From contig NZ_JAGFBV010000007.1 of the NCBI RefSeq assembly GCF_017948595.1, positions 62,001 through 126,000 of the forward strand: a DNA stretch of 64,000 nucleotides, in the 5' to 3' direction. Source of the DNA: Flavobacterium geliluteum (GTDB taxonomy: Bacteria > Bacteroidota > Bacteroidia > Flavobacteriales > Flavobacteriaceae). The translations under genes and the position numbers were made by a program. Positions 1 to 8,593 of this stretch are shown in pieces (position 1 is the stretch's first letter; each line of letters starts with the position of its first letter). A model generated the notes under the pieces. That model did not search any database. It was not told the DNA's origin and saw only the letters and a program-made list of their open reading frames with translations.

Positions 1-224
1 TCATTATAACAGATCCGCCAAGAGACGGAATGCACAAAGATGTTATTGAGCAAATCCTGAAAATCGCTCCTAAAAAAGTAGTTTATGTAAGCTGTAATTC
101 TGCTACACAAGCGCGTGACTTAGCTTTGATGGATGAGAAATATAAAGTGACTCGTGTGCGTCCGGTTGACATGTTTCCACAAACGCATCATGTCGAAAAT
201 GTTGTACTTTTAGAACTTCGATAA
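1..224 (+). CDS. rlmD: 23S rRNA (uracil-C5)-methyltransferase, RlmD/RumA type, C-terminal part
   Basis: Only the last ~74 residues are present; the reading frame is already open at base 3. Visible are the DPPRDG segment and the VSCN segment carrying the catalytic cysteine, in the order and spacing of RumA/RlmD/TrmA enzymes, followed by the usual end around DMFPQTHHVE. These enzymes make 5-methyluridine in 23S rRNA (or tRNA) using S-adenosylmethionine. The cut by the window edge is not a biological truncation. The exact target (U1939, U747 or tRNA U54) cannot be read from this fragment. A small lipoprotein gene starts 10 bases downstream, so the two are probably co-transcribed. Confidence 0.9.
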   Translation, partial: IITDPPRDGMHKDVIEQILKIAPKKVVYVSCNSATQARDLALMDEKYKVTRVRPVDMFPQTHHVENVVLLELR

Positions 225-234
225 TAAAAATTCA

Positions 235-777
235 ATGAAAAAAATAATTTCACTTTTCCTCCTTTTAGCTTTTGGATTTTCGGGTTGCGAAAAAGATGAT
301 ATTTGCGATGCAAATACTCCCACCACTCCTCGACTTGTGCTGACATTTTACTTTGCCGATCAGCCAACAGTATTAAAACCTGTAACCAGTTTGAAAGTGT
401 ACGGAGAAGGTCAGGATGCGACAAAAGGTATTATTTTTAATGAAACAGCAATTACCGATGAATTAAAATACACTACTAACGCAAGTAAAATTTTAATTCC
501 GCTAGACCCCTCAAAAGACAGTGTGACTTATCATTTTATTTCGAATTTTAGCACAACAAATCCCGCTTTACAAAACGACGATATCTTAAAATTTACTTAT
601 ACCAGAGAAAATGTTTATGTATCAAGAGCATGCGGTTTTAAGACCATTTACAAATTAAATACAAGTGTTGAGCGTCTGGGAGGCGAAAATATCAATACGT
701 ATTGGATGAAAAACATCAACGTAATAACCCCTAATATCGAATCAGAAAATGAAACACATGTCGAAGTATTTTTCTAG
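235..777 (+). CDS. DUF6452-type lipoprotein
   Basis: 180 residues. The N-terminus is a lipoprotein signal: a lysine pair, a hydrophobic stretch, then a lipobox ending FSGC, with Cys18 as the likely lipidated residue. The rest is soluble and matches, from memory, the Flavobacteriaceae DUF6452 family found directly after the RumA-type methyltransferase gene. Function is unknown; an outer-membrane or periplasmic location follows from the lipobox. Its 3' end overlaps the next gene by 29 bases, which implies co-transcription and probably translational coupling. Confidence 0.8.
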   Translation: MKKIISLFLLLAFGFSGCEKDDICDANTPTTPRLVLTFYFADQPTVLKPVTSLKVYGEGQDATKGIIFNETAITDELKYTTNASKILIPLDPSKDSVTYHFISNFSTTNPALQNDDILKFTYTRENVYVSRACGFKTIYKLNTSVERLGGENINTYWMKNINVITPNIESENETHVEVFF

Positions 778-1561
778 TATTTGTCTTTTGTTTTCGATGT
801 TTTTGACTCAGGCTCAGGAAACACCAACCACCACTTCTCCAAAAGAAGTGGTGAAGGAAAAACCAAAAGCTGAAGCAAAAAAAACGGCAGAAGTGGCCAA
901 AAAAGACAGCATTCCTGCAAAAACAGATCGTTATGGTTTGCGTGTAGGTGTCGATTTGTACAAACTAACCCGCGGTTTTTATGATAGCGATTATAAAGGA
1001 GTCGAATTTACGGGAGACTTTCGCTTGACGAAAAATTATTACCTGGCCGCCGAACTTGGTTTTGAAGACAAAACAACAGATGATGCGCGATTAAATTCTA
1101 CTGCAACCGGAACGTACATCAAAGCTGGTTTTGACTACAATATGTACGAAAACTGGCTCGATATGGAAAACATTCTATCAGTTGGTTTACGTGGAGGTTT
1201 TAGTACTTTTAGCCAACAACTGAATACCTACAAAATTTACAATCCCGATCCATATTGGGGAGAAATTCCTCCCTTGACGTCTGGTCAAAAATACAGCGGG
1301 TTATCGGCAACTTGGATAGAAGTTGCTTTGGGATTAAAAGCAGAGGTATTTAATAATCTTTTTGTTGGTTTTGGAGTGCAATTGAAAACTTTGGTTACCA
1401 ACAAAAAACCGAGTGGGTTTGATAATCTTTATATTCCGGGCTTTAATAGAACCTATAACGGAAATTTTGGAGTAGGTTTTAATTATACGGTATCTTATTT
1501 TATTCCGATTTATAAAAAGAAAGTACTTCCAGAAATAGTAAAAAAAGCGCCTAAAAAATAA
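749..1561 (+). CDS. DUF6048-type outer-membrane barrel-like protein
   Basis: 270 residues with a Sec signal ending TQAQ. A second ATG at 758 would give a cleaner signal peptide, so the start is uncertain by three codons. A Lys/Ala/Glu-rich linker (about residues 25-55) is followed by alternating hydrophobic/polar strands with many aromatic residues and a glycine-rich pattern, as in small outer-membrane beta-barrels. It ends in a very basic tail. The gene order with the preceding lipoprotein matches the DUF6452-DUF6048 pair of flavobacteria. Role unknown; an envelope partner of the lipoprotein is an inference from the overlap. Confidence 0.75.
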   Translation: MKHMSKYFSSICLLFSMFLTQAQETPTTTSPKEVVKEKPKAEAKKTAEVAKKDSIPAKTDRYGLRVGVDLYKLTRGFYDSDYKGVEFTGDFRLTKNYYLAAELGFEDKTTDDARLNSTATGTYIKAGFDYNMYENWLDMENILSVGLRGGFSTFSQQLNTYKIYNPDPYWGEIPPLTSGQKYSGLSATWIEVALGLKAEVFNNLFVGFGVQLKTLVTNKKPSGFDNLYIPGFNRTYNGNFGVGFNYTVSYFIPIYKKKVLPEIVKKAPKK

Positions 1562-1571
1562 TTTTTGATCG

Positions 1572-2516
1572 ATGAAAAAAATTCTGATTCTGCTCCTTTT
1601 CACATGGAGCCAAACTACTTTTGCTCAGAAAACAACGATCACTACTTTTTTGCATTTTACCGGAAAAATAGCTCAATATCCGATTGTGATGACGGTTGGT
1701 TTTGAAAAAGGAAAAGACACTGTTTATGGAGAATATTATTATCTAAAAAGTGGGAAAAACAAAAATATTTATACCAAGGGTACTTTTAATCAAGGCAAAA
1801 TAAAACTGGAAGAAACTACATATGTGACTTCAAAAGGCAAAACAAATCCGCAAAAAACGGGTAGTTTTTCTTTACATATAAACAATCAATATGAGTTAAT
1901 TGGTACTTGGCAAAATGAAAAAAAAGACAAACAATTTAACGTAACACTTACTTGTTTAGAAAATTTATCAGCATTTGATCCAAAGAATTTTAGTTTTAAA
2001 CTGAATCAGTACAAAGGTAAAACAGAAGGTTACGATGGCGAACTGCAGGAACAAGACTTAATCAATCGCTTAGAAATCTTTAATTCGAAAAAAGAAAAAA
2101 TACAGACGCTTTCAGGATTTAATGAGGCGGTTTACGACCAAACTGGCGAAATTGAATTTGAAGATCTCAATTTTGATGGAGTATTAGATTTAAAAATTGC
2201 CATCTACTTTCCGAACCGAATCAAATATGATGGTAGTTTTATGTATTTTATTTACGACAAAGCAAAAGGACAATTTGTTCGAAATTTAAAACTGGAAGAA
2301 CTGGAATATTTAACTTTTGATCAAGTAAATAAAGAATTTGTAAAAATGCTGGCCGACGGAAGCGGAAATGAATCCGATTCATATTATAAATGGTCTAACA
2401 ACAATTTTTACTTGATCCGAAAAGTCGAAAACTTTGAAGACAAAGACAAAACGTTTTATACCGAATATCAGATAAAAAATAACCAATCGGTTAAATTCAA
2501 AGAATATCAGCGATAA
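1572..2516 (+). CDS. Secreted protein with XAC2610-like C-terminal region
   Basis: 314 residues with a signal peptide ending TFAQ. The middle and C-terminal part carries FEDLNFDGVLDLKI (roughly residues 195-210), an acidic DxNxDGxxD loop like those of FG-GAP/VCBS and XAC2610-type proteins, which often bind Ca2+. The gene lies 10 bases after its neighbour and ends at a strong terminator, so it is probably the last gene of the rlmD-like operon. Biochemical role not recognised. Confidence 0.65.
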   Translation: MKKILILLLFTWSQTTFAQKTTITTFLHFTGKIAQYPIVMTVGFEKGKDTVYGEYYYLKSGKNKNIYTKGTFNQGKIKLEETTYVTSKGKTNPQKTGSFSLHINNQYELIGTWQNEKKDKQFNVTLTCLENLSAFDPKNFSFKLNQYKGKTEGYDGELQEQDLINRLEIFNSKKEKIQTLSGFNEAVYDQTGEIEFEDLNFDGVLDLKIAIYFPNRIKYDGSFMYFIYDKAKGQFVRNLKLEELEYLTFDQVNKEFVKMLADGSGNESDSYYKWSNNNFYLIRKVENFEDKDKTFYTEYQIKNNQSVKFKEYQR

Positions 2517-2520
2517 AAAA

Positions 2521-2559
2521 AGCCACAAATCCAGAACTAATAATTCAGAATTTGTGGCT
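2521..2559. terminator. Rho-independent terminator, usable on both strands
   Basis: A 10-bp perfect stem AGCCACAAAT / ATTTGTGGCT (2521-2530 and 2550-2559) is flanked by an A-run on the left and TTTTATTTTT on the right. It closes the operon ending at 2516 and could also stop transcripts arriving from the right. Confidence 0.85.
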
Positions 2560-2610
2560 TTTATTTTTACTTAGAATCTGAGTAAATCAGAACCTTAGTT
2601 CCTTTTATCA

Positions 2611-2847
2611 TTATCCTATTTCTTTGATTCCTTTTATAAAAATCCATTTCATAAAGAGCTTCTCACCATCTTTAGTTTTTACTGCCTGAAATTTTGGCGA
2701 AATCAATGTAGAAACTATAAATGCCGTCATCGGAATCCATAATCCCGATAATTCTGTAAAACGCGCAATTAAATATCGTGACGAAATAAATAATATCGCA
2801 AAACATCCTAATTGATATAAAAAACCTCTTACTTGTAATTTTGTCAT
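2611..2847 (-). CDS. Small two-helix membrane protein
   Basis: 78 residues with two predicted membrane segments (about residues 10-27 and 33-52), a short basic loop and a C-terminal KWIFIKGIKEIG tail. No family recognised with certainty. It sits alone on the minus strand between a terminator and a repeat-rich spacer. Its regular codon use and two clear hydrophobic helices make it more likely real than chance. Confidence 0.55.
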   Translation of the reverse strand: MTKLQVRGFLYQLGCFAILFISSRYLIARFTELSGLWIPMTAFIVSTLISPKFQAVKTKDGEKLFMKWIFIKGIKEIG

Positions 2848-2862
2848 TTTTTTTTAAAGTTG

Positions 2863-2994
2863 CTAAGGTTCTGAGAATCTAAGTTGCTAAGTATTACTTT
2901 AGCACTTTATTACCCAACCTTAAATTACTTATTATAGAATTACTCAAAGCTAAAAATCTTAGTAACTTAGTGTCTTAGAAACTAAGAACCTTAG
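2863..2994. repeat. CTAAG-rich imperfect inverted repeat
   Basis: The spacer carries short phrases built on CTAAG/GCTAAG (2863-2890) and their reverse complement (2957-2994). The outermost 10 bases, CTAAGGTTCT at 2863-2872 and AGAACCTTAG at 2985-2994, are a perfect inverted pair. The right arm overlaps the stop codon of the minus-strand methyltransferase gene. Similar phrases recur at about 33750-33860 and 59175-59212, so this is a dispersed intergenic repeat family. It may fold as a long stem at the gene's 3' end. Confidence 0.6.
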
Positions 2995-4148
2995 ACTTGA
3001 AACTTCGTTCTCTTACTACCTTCGTACATTTCGTATTTTACCAAACGTGCTTCTAGACTGGCGTTAAAAAGTTTGATTTTTCTTGAAGGTTTTAGTCCCA
3101 CAAATTTTAAGGCTTCGAGATTGGCTGTAATAAACCACGCATTGGTTCCGGGATAACTTTTCTTTAAAGTATCGCCGATATTTTTGTAAAATTCTTCCAT
3201 GTGAATATCCAAACGCTCATCATAAGGCGGATTAAAAACCATGTGAAGCTTTCCTTCTACCGCTTTTTCAGTATCAAAAAAGTTATTCTCTTCGATGGTA
3301 ATATAATCGTCAAGATTAGCATTTTTTATATTATCTTTTGCTTTATTGACAGCACTTGGCGCTTTATCAAAGCCTTTTATGGTGTAATGAAATTCCTTAG
3401 TCTTTTTCATCAGACTGTCCACAATTTGATCGAATAAATCATTGTCCCAATCTTTCCATTTTTCAAAAGCAAATTCTTTTCGGTTGATGTTTGCCGGAAT
3501 ATTACACGCAATCATCGCCGCTTCTGCCAAGAAAGTTCCAGACCCACACATTGGGTCTAAAAAGTGACTTTGACCTTCCCAACCCGATAATAGCAAAATT
3601 CCAGCCGCCAAAACCTCGTTTATAGGCGCAATATTTGTCGCTGTTCTGTACCCACGTTGGTGCAATGAATTTCCAGAAGTATCCAGTGCTACCGAAACCT
3701 GATCTTTATCAATATGAATGTTAATTCTTAAATCCGGGAACGCTTTGTCAATACTCGGGCGCTGTCCTGTTCTTTCTCTAAACTGATCTACAATAGCATC
3801 TTTACATTTTTGAGAAACAAACTCAGAATGGTTAAAATAAGTAGAATGCACTGTTGCATCAATTACAAAAGTTTGGTTTGCATTGAGCAATTTAGACCAA
3901 TTGATACCTGATATTCCTTTGTAGAGCGCTTGCTCATTATTGGCCCTAAACGAATAAATCGGTTTTAAGACTTTAAGTGCTGTTCGCAAAGACAAATTGG
4001 CCTTGTACATAAATCCTTTATCGCCTTTAAAGCTTACCATTCTCACCCCTTTCTCAACATCTTGGGCGCCTAAAACTTTCAATTCTGCTTCTAATATTTC
4101 TTCAAAACCAAAAAAACATTTGGCAATCATTCTAAAATTTTCTTCCAT
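2991..4148 (-). CDS. THUMP-domain RNA N2-guanine methyltransferase (RlmL-like)
   Basis: 385 residues. The N-terminal part (about 1-160) is a THUMP-type RNA-binding region, and the C-terminal part is a UPF0020 Rossmann methyltransferase. SAM-binding motif I appears as FLDPMCGSGTF and catalytic motif IV as FNPPYDER, the N-P-P-Y signature of N2-methylguanine enzymes. By family it resembles the N-terminal half of E. coli RlmL (m2G2445 of 23S rRNA), without the second RlmK half, as is normal in Bacteroidota. Transcribed alone, divergently from the methyltransferase at 4279. Confidence 0.88.
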   Translation of the reverse strand: MEENFRMIAKCFFGFEEILEAELKVLGAQDVEKGVRMVSFKGDKGFMYKANLSLRTALKVLKPIYSFRANNEQALYKGISGINWSKLLNANQTFVIDATVHSTYFNHSEFVSQKCKDAIVDQFRERTGQRPSIDKAFPDLRINIHIDKDQVSVALDTSGNSLHQRGYRTATNIAPINEVLAAGILLLSGWEGQSHFLDPMCGSGTFLAEAAMIACNIPANINRKEFAFEKWKDWDNDLFDQIVDSLMKKTKEFHYTIKGFDKAPSAVNKAKDNIKNANLDDYITIEENNFFDTEKAVEGKLHMVFNPPYDERLDIHMEEFYKNIGDTLKKSYPGTNAWFITANLEALKFVGLKPSRKIKLFNASLEARLVKYEMYEGSKRTKFQV

Positions 4149-4229
4149 TTTTATTTTTGTATTAAAAAAAATCCCAACCTATATCCTTCGATTGTTTTTA
4201 GGTATCGCAGCGAAATAGTAATTTTTTGG

Positions 4230-4248
4230 CAAAAATACACTAAATTTG
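4230..4248. promoter_or_regulatory. Back-to-back -7 boxes of divergent promoters
   Basis: TAAATTTG at 4241-4248 (plus strand) and TATTTTTG at 4237-4230 (minus strand) both fit the Bacteroidota -7 consensus TAnnTTTG and lie 30-80 bases upstream of the two divergent methyltransferase genes. A TTG at the proper -33 spacing was not clear for either. Confidence 0.5.
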
Positions 4249-4278
4249 CGGGACTTTGAATTAATTGAAATAGAATAA

Positions 4279-5043
4279 ATGTCTGAAGCACATAACTCAT
4301 CTACACCAAATCAGGAGCGTAACAACGAAAATTGGTTTACTTCATGGTTTGATACTCCGTATTACCATATCCTTTATAAAGATAGAAATTACCGAGAAGC
4401 CCAGATTTTTATGGATAATCTTACCCATTATCTCAACCTTCCCGAGAAAGCAAAAGTATTAGACTTGGCTTGCGGTAAAGGCCGCCATTCTATTTATTTA
4501 AACCAGCTAGGATTCAATGTTTTAGGAGCGGATTTATCCGAAAATAGTATTGCCGAGGCGAGTAAAAATAATAACGAAACTTTGCATTTTAAAGTTCACG
4601 ATATGCGCGAGCCTTTCGAAGAAAAATTTGATGCCATTTTTAATCTTTTTACCAGTTTTGGATATTTTGAGAGTGATGATGATAATCTTACCACATTAAA
4701 AGCGATTAAAGAAAGTCTTTCTGAATACGGATTCGCTGTGATTGATTTTATGAATGTCACACAAGTAATCGAAACCCTAGTTCCTGAAGAAGTAAAAACC
4801 GTTGATAATATCGATTTTAGAATAAAAAGATATGTACAAGACGGACATATTTTTAAGGAAATTGATTTTGAAGATGATGGACGCCAATATCATTTTACAG
4901 AAAAAGTTAAAGCACTGACTTTAAACGATTTTCAGGAATTAATGGAAGAAGCAGGGATTTTTCTTTTGGATATTTTTGGAGATTACAAGCTCAAAAAATT
5001 TCATAAAACAGAAAGCGAGCGATTAATCATGATTTTTAAATAA
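4279..5043 (+). CDS. Class I SAM-dependent methyltransferase
   Basis: 254 residues. Motif I is VLDLACGKGRHS (about residues 61-72), followed by an acidic end of strand 2 (LGADLS) and a motif IV-like DAIFNLFTSFGYF. This fits the Methyltransf_25/11 families. There is no target-recognition domain, so the substrate (small molecule or protein) cannot be named. It is a single gene with a -7 box (TAAATTTG) about 30 bases upstream of its start. Confidence 0.8.
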   Translation: MSEAHNSSTPNQERNNENWFTSWFDTPYYHILYKDRNYREAQIFMDNLTHYLNLPEKAKVLDLACGKGRHSIYLNQLGFNVLGADLSENSIAEASKNNNETLHFKVHDMREPFEEKFDAIFNLFTSFGYFESDDDNLTTLKAIKESLSEYGFAVIDFMNVTQVIETLVPEEVKTVDNIDFRIKRYVQDGHIFKEIDFEDDGRQYHFTEKVKALTLNDFQELMEEAGIFLLDIFGDYKLKKFHKTESERLIMIFK

Positions 5044-5135
5044 CTGGTTAATTGTTCAATTGTTTAACCGTAAAATCGATTAAACAAATCAACGATTAAA
5101 GAAAAAACCAATTAAACGAATCAACGATTAAACCA
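5044..5135. repeat. Intergenic AACGATTAA-type repeats
   Basis: Between the methyltransferase and ZIP genes the phrase ATTAAACRAATCAACGATTAAA occurs twice in tandem in variant form (about 5078-5135), preceded by an inverted variant (TTAATTGTTCAATTGTTTAA). Related wording recurs around 31920-31955 and 32090-32125. It is likely a dispersed low-complexity repeat; no gene or clear terminator was seen in it. Confidence 0.45.
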
Positions 5136-5142
5136 AAACAAA

Positions 5143-5811
5143 ATGAATTATTTATTACCTCTATTCTCAGTACTTTTTGGTTATCTGGTGGCGTTGTTTT
5201 TAAAACCAAAAAGCAAAACCAATCTAAAATTGCTGCTTGCATTTAGCGGTTCATTTTTGTTATCCTTAACTGTCATGCACTTACTGCCTGAAGTTTACGA
5301 GTCCCATAGTCCTAAAGTTGGGTTGTTTATCATGGTCGGAATTTTGTTCCAGATCATACTTGAGTTTTTCTCTAAAGGAGCCGAACACGGTCACGTACAC
5401 GGGCATGCTAAAATGTCTCAAATTCCGTGGTTATTGTTTATTAGTTTGTGCATTCATGCGTTTCTGGAAGGATTTCCTGTTGGACATCATCACGATCTAG
5501 CGATCGGAATTGCGATTCACCACTTGCCTATTGCCATCATTTTAACTACCTTTTTTAGCAACGCTCAACTAGACAAAAAAGCTATTTTTGCTTTTATGAT
5601 CGTTTTTGCAATTATGACACCAATTGGAACAATTGCTTCTGATTTTTTACCTTTCTTAAATGAATATTACACTCAGATAACAGCGATTGTAATCGGAATT
5701 TTGTTCCATATTTCATCTACCATTATTTTTGAAAGCAGCGAAGGACACAAATTTAATATTGCCAAAGTTTCTATGATTGTACTCGGAATATTTTTGGCTT
5801 ATTTGTTATAG
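5143..5811 (+). CDS. ZIP-family divalent metal transporter
   Basis: 222 residues, about eight membrane segments. Key ZIP features are present: a histidine-rich cytoplasmic loop GHVHGHAK (about residues 87-94), the helix-4 motif HAFLEGFPVG and the helix-5 motif HHLP, which together form the metal-binding site. Family members import Zn2+ or other divalent cations across the inner membrane. Length is near the family norm. Neighbours give no hint of the metal and no regulator binding site was recognised. Confidence 0.88.
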   Translation: MNYLLPLFSVLFGYLVALFLKPKSKTNLKLLLAFSGSFLLSLTVMHLLPEVYESHSPKVGLFIMVGILFQIILEFFSKGAEHGHVHGHAKMSQIPWLLFISLCIHAFLEGFPVGHHHDLAIGIAIHHLPIAIILTTFFSNAQLDKKAIFAFMIVFAIMTPIGTIASDFLPFLNEYYTQITAIVIGILFHISSTIIFESSEGHKFNIAKVSMIVLGIFLAYLL

Positions 5812-5935
5812 TCAGTTAAGCAACAAAACTTTTTTAATGCTTAGATGGACTCACATTAATATTTCTCACAAAGCAAAAAAGAGTATCGCGTGGATAAATT
5901 TCACAAAAAAATCCTACCAATCAAATAGAATTTCA

Positions 5936-5966
5936 TTGTTACAACAACTAAAACTTTGTACCTTTG
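5936..5966 (+). promoter_or_regulatory. murQ promoter (TTG-N20-TACCTTTG)
   Basis: TTG at 5936-5938 and TACCTTTG at 5959-5966, separated by 20 bases, fit the flavobacterial -33/-7 consensus TTG-N17-23-TAnnTTTG. The start codon of murQ lies 25 bases further on. Confidence 0.65.
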
Positions 5967-5991
5967 AAACTTAAAATTTGCATATTCGATA

Positions 5992-6804
5992 ATGACATTT
6001 ATTAAAACTACTGAACAAGCCTCAAAATACGAACATTTAGAAGAAATGTCTGTTCATGAATTGCTTATCAACATCAATCAAGAAGATAAGACCGTACCTA
6101 CTGCGGTAGAAAAATCTTTACCCCAAATAGAGGCTTTAATAGAGCAAGTTGTGACAAAACTAAAGCTTGGTGGGCGTCTTTTTTATATTGGTGCCGGAAC
6201 ATCAGGGCGTCTTGGCGTTGTAGATGCTTCAGAATGTCCGCCTACTTTTGGAGTTCCTTTTGATCTGGTTAACGGAATCATTGCTGGTGGCGACAGTGCC
6301 ATTCGTCGTGCCGTAGAAAATGCCGAAGACAACGACAAACAAGCCTGGTTAGACTTAAAAGCCTACCATATAACCGATGCTGATATCGTAATTGGTATTG
6401 CCGCTTCAGGAACAACTCCTTATGTCATAAGTGGTTTAGAAGCGTGTCACCAAAATAATATTGTTACTGGTTGCATCACTTGCAATGCTGGTAGTCCTCT
6501 GGCGTTAACCGCTCAGTTTCCTATAGAAGTTGTCGTGGGGCCAGAATTTATCACGGGAAGTTCCCGAATGAAAGCAGGAACTGCACAAAAACTGGTGCTA
6601 AATATGATTTCTACCGCCGCTATGATTCAACTCGGAAAAGTAAGGGGAAATAAAATGGTCGATATGAAACTCAGCAATACCAAGCTGGTAGATCGTGGTG
6701 TAAAAATGATTATGGAAGAAATTCCGGTCTCTTATGACCAAGCCAGCGAATTGCTCCAAAAACACGGTAGCGTGCGCAAAGCAGTCGATAATTATAAAGT
6801 GTAG
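5992..6804 (+). CDS. murQ: N-acetylmuramic acid 6-phosphate etherase
   Basis: 270 residues with one SIS (sugar isomerase) domain. The substrate-binding loop IGAGTSGRLGV and the following DASECPPTFG, whose Glu is the general acid in MurQ, are intact, as is the GSSRMKAGTAQK segment. The enzyme cleaves the D-lactyl ether of MurNAc-6-phosphate to GlcNAc-6-phosphate during cell-wall recycling in the cytoplasm. It is shorter than the ~298 residues of E. coli MurQ, which is common in Bacteroidota. The start matches the promoter just upstream. Confidence 0.95.
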   Translation: MTFIKTTEQASKYEHLEEMSVHELLININQEDKTVPTAVEKSLPQIEALIEQVVTKLKLGGRLFYIGAGTSGRLGVVDASECPPTFGVPFDLVNGIIAGGDSAIRRAVENAEDNDKQAWLDLKAYHITDADIVIGIAASGTTPYVISGLEACHQNNIVTGCITCNAGSPLALTAQFPIEVVVGPEFITGSSRMKAGTAQKLVLNMISTAAMIQLGKVRGNKMVDMKLSNTKLVDRGVKMIMEEIPVSYDQASELLQKHGSVRKAVDNYKV

Positions 6805-6917
6805 AAAGCAAAAACTATCTTCTGTAAAATGTGAGATAAAAAATAGGTGAACACTGCATCTTAAAGTTCGTAAAATTCTACAACCAGAACGTTTTTAACT
6901 TGAAACAAAAACAAAAG

Positions 6918-7139
6918 ATGGCAACAAATACAAAATTACTAGGAAAGGGTGTTAAATATATATCGGGTTCGTTACCCTTGCTTTTTATTGGGCCGTCCTT
7001 GATTTATAATGCTTTCATGAACCAGCATACCAATTGGCATTACTTGGTTCTAGCAATTGGAATCGTTGCTTGCCTAAGCGCGATGTTCTTGATTTTTTAC
7101 GGATTAAAAATCATTATGAAAGCTTTGTTTAATGACTAA
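6918..7139 (+). CDS. DUF6095-type small membrane protein
   Basis: 73 residues from the ATG at 6918; an in-frame TTG at 6900 would add six residues but is less likely. It has a short polar N-terminus, then two hydrophobic helices (about residues 14-31 and 42-66). From memory this matches the flavobacterial DUF6095 family that follows murQ, so the two may form an operon (113 bases apart). Function unknown. Confidence 0.7.
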   Translation: MATNTKLLGKGVKYISGSLPLLFIGPSLIYNAFMNQHTNWHYLVLAIGIVACLSAMFLIFYGLKIIMKALFND

Positions 7140-7378
7140 TTTGTATCTTTACTACAATCTTTTACTATAGATATTCAAGCAGAAATAAAATGGATTCATC
7201 TCAAAATGATAAGGTAAAAGATCCCAAATTTTGTCGAAAAACTAAAATAATTTCTACAATCCGTTAACAACATAATGTTAGTTTTAGCGTGTATGATTTT
7301 AGCATTTCCTATTCAATATACAACATATAATTTACATTCTTAGAGTACGTCATAACGCTCGAAAATCCAAAAAAACTC
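7140..7378. other. Spacer with possible remains of a small membrane gene
   Basis: A 25-codon ORF starts at 7190 (MDSSQND...) and a second short hydrophobic ORF at 7274 (MLVLACMILAF...) follows in another frame after an in-frame stop. Together they resemble a soluble head plus one membrane helix of a decayed gene, but this is weak. No convincing promoter or terminator was found. Confidence 0.25.
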
Positions 7379-7951
7379 ATGGAAAGTCTCATTCACATTC
7401 AAAAAACATTCGAAAAAGTTATTTACATCGATAAAAAAATAAACAACCGCGAATTTGAAGACTGTGTTTTTAAAAACTGTGATTTTTCTAACAGTAATTT
7501 TGCTTACAATACTTTTTTAGACTGCGAGTTTATCGATTGTAATTTGTCGATGACCAATTTGCTGGGGACAAGCTTAAAAAATGTTACTTTTAGAAATTGC
7601 AAATTATTAGGCATCGCTTTTAACGAATGTGATGACTTTTTGTTTCAGGTTTATTTTGAAGAAAGTGTATTGGATTACGCTGTTTTTTCAAATAAAAAAA
7701 TGCCCAAAACCAAGTTTATCAATTCGTCTTTAAGAGAAGTGACTTTTATAGGTACCAACTTAACGAGTTCTGTTTTTGATAATTGTAATTTAGAAGGAAG
7801 TATTTTTAACGATACACAATTGGCAGCTGTTGATTTTCGAACAGCTTATCATTACAAAATTGACCCAGAATTTAATCCCATGAGAAAAGCGCAATTTTCT
7901 ACACAGGGAATTGTCGGGCTTTTGGACAAATATGACATTAAAATTGTATAA
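7379..7951 (+). CDS. Pentapeptide-repeat protein
   Basis: 190 residues. From residue ~22 to ~150 the sequence shows the A(D/N)LXX-type five-residue period (FEDCVFKNCDFSNSNF and similar), which builds a right-handed quadrilateral beta-helix. Size and shape resemble Qnr/MfpA-like proteins, some of which mimic DNA and protect gyrase or topoisomerase IV. That function is not shown here: most such proteins have no known role. The following gene starts 2 bases after its stop, so the two are co-transcribed. Confidence 0.82.
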   Translation: MESLIHIQKTFEKVIYIDKKINNREFEDCVFKNCDFSNSNFAYNTFLDCEFIDCNLSMTNLLGTSLKNVTFRNCKLLGIAFNECDDFLFQVYFEESVLDYAVFSNKKMPKTKFINSSLREVTFIGTNLTSSVFDNCNLEGSIFNDTQLAAVDFRTAYHYKIDPEFNPMRKAQFSTQGIVGLLDKYDIKIV

Positions 7952-7953
7952 TC

Positions 7954-8526
7954 ATGAAAGCAGATGAATCTTATTTAGAAAGTGTAAAAAAGCAATTTCT
8001 TTATTATAAAATGCTGGGCGAAAAAGCAATGGAGCAACTGGAACCCGCACAACTTTTTGAGTCGGTAAACGAAGACACCAACAGCATTGCTACAATTATC
8101 AATCATATTGCTGGAAATATGTTGTCACGCTGGACCGATTTTCTAACCACAGATGGTGAAAAAGAATGGCGCAATCGTGATGCCGAGTTTGAAACTATTT
8201 TAGAAACTAAAGAAGAGGTTCTAGAAGTCTGGAACAAAGGTTGGGATTGTTTTCTGAATGCTTTAGCGAGCTTAAAACCGGAACAACTTTCAGACATTAT
8301 TTACATCAGAAACGAAGGCCATACGATTATTGAAGCCATCAATCGCCAATTGGCACATTATCCTTATCATATTGGGCAGATCGTTTTTTATGCCAAACAA
8401 CTCAAGAACAGCAGTTGGGACAGTTTGTCGATTGCTAAAAATAAATCTAAAAATTACAACAGCGAAAAATTTGCTAAAGACAAAGAAATTAAGAACTTTA
8501 CCGATGATGAGCTCAAGAGATTTTAG
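7954..8526 (+). CDS. DinB-superfamily protein, DUF1572 type
   Basis: 190 residues, mainly helical. Histidines of the DinB metal site are visible: the first in IINHIAGNM (about residue 49) and the HYPYH pair (about residues 130-134). DUF1572/DinB proteins are four-helix bundles that bind a divalent metal; several act as thiol-dependent transferases, most are unassigned. Tight linkage (2 bases) to the pentapeptide-repeat gene shows a two-gene operon. Confidence 0.82.
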   Translation: MKADESYLESVKKQFLYYKMLGEKAMEQLEPAQLFESVNEDTNSIATIINHIAGNMLSRWTDFLTTDGEKEWRNRDAEFETILETKEEVLEVWNKGWDCFLNALASLKPEQLSDIIYIRNEGHTIIEAINRQLAHYPYHIGQIVFYAKQLKNSSWDSLSIAKNKSKNYNSEKFAKDKEIKNFTDDELKRF

Positions 8527-8593
8527 ATTCTTGATTAACGATCTATGAATTAAGATTAAAAAAAAACTAAAAGCACTTTATTGCGATGATTTT

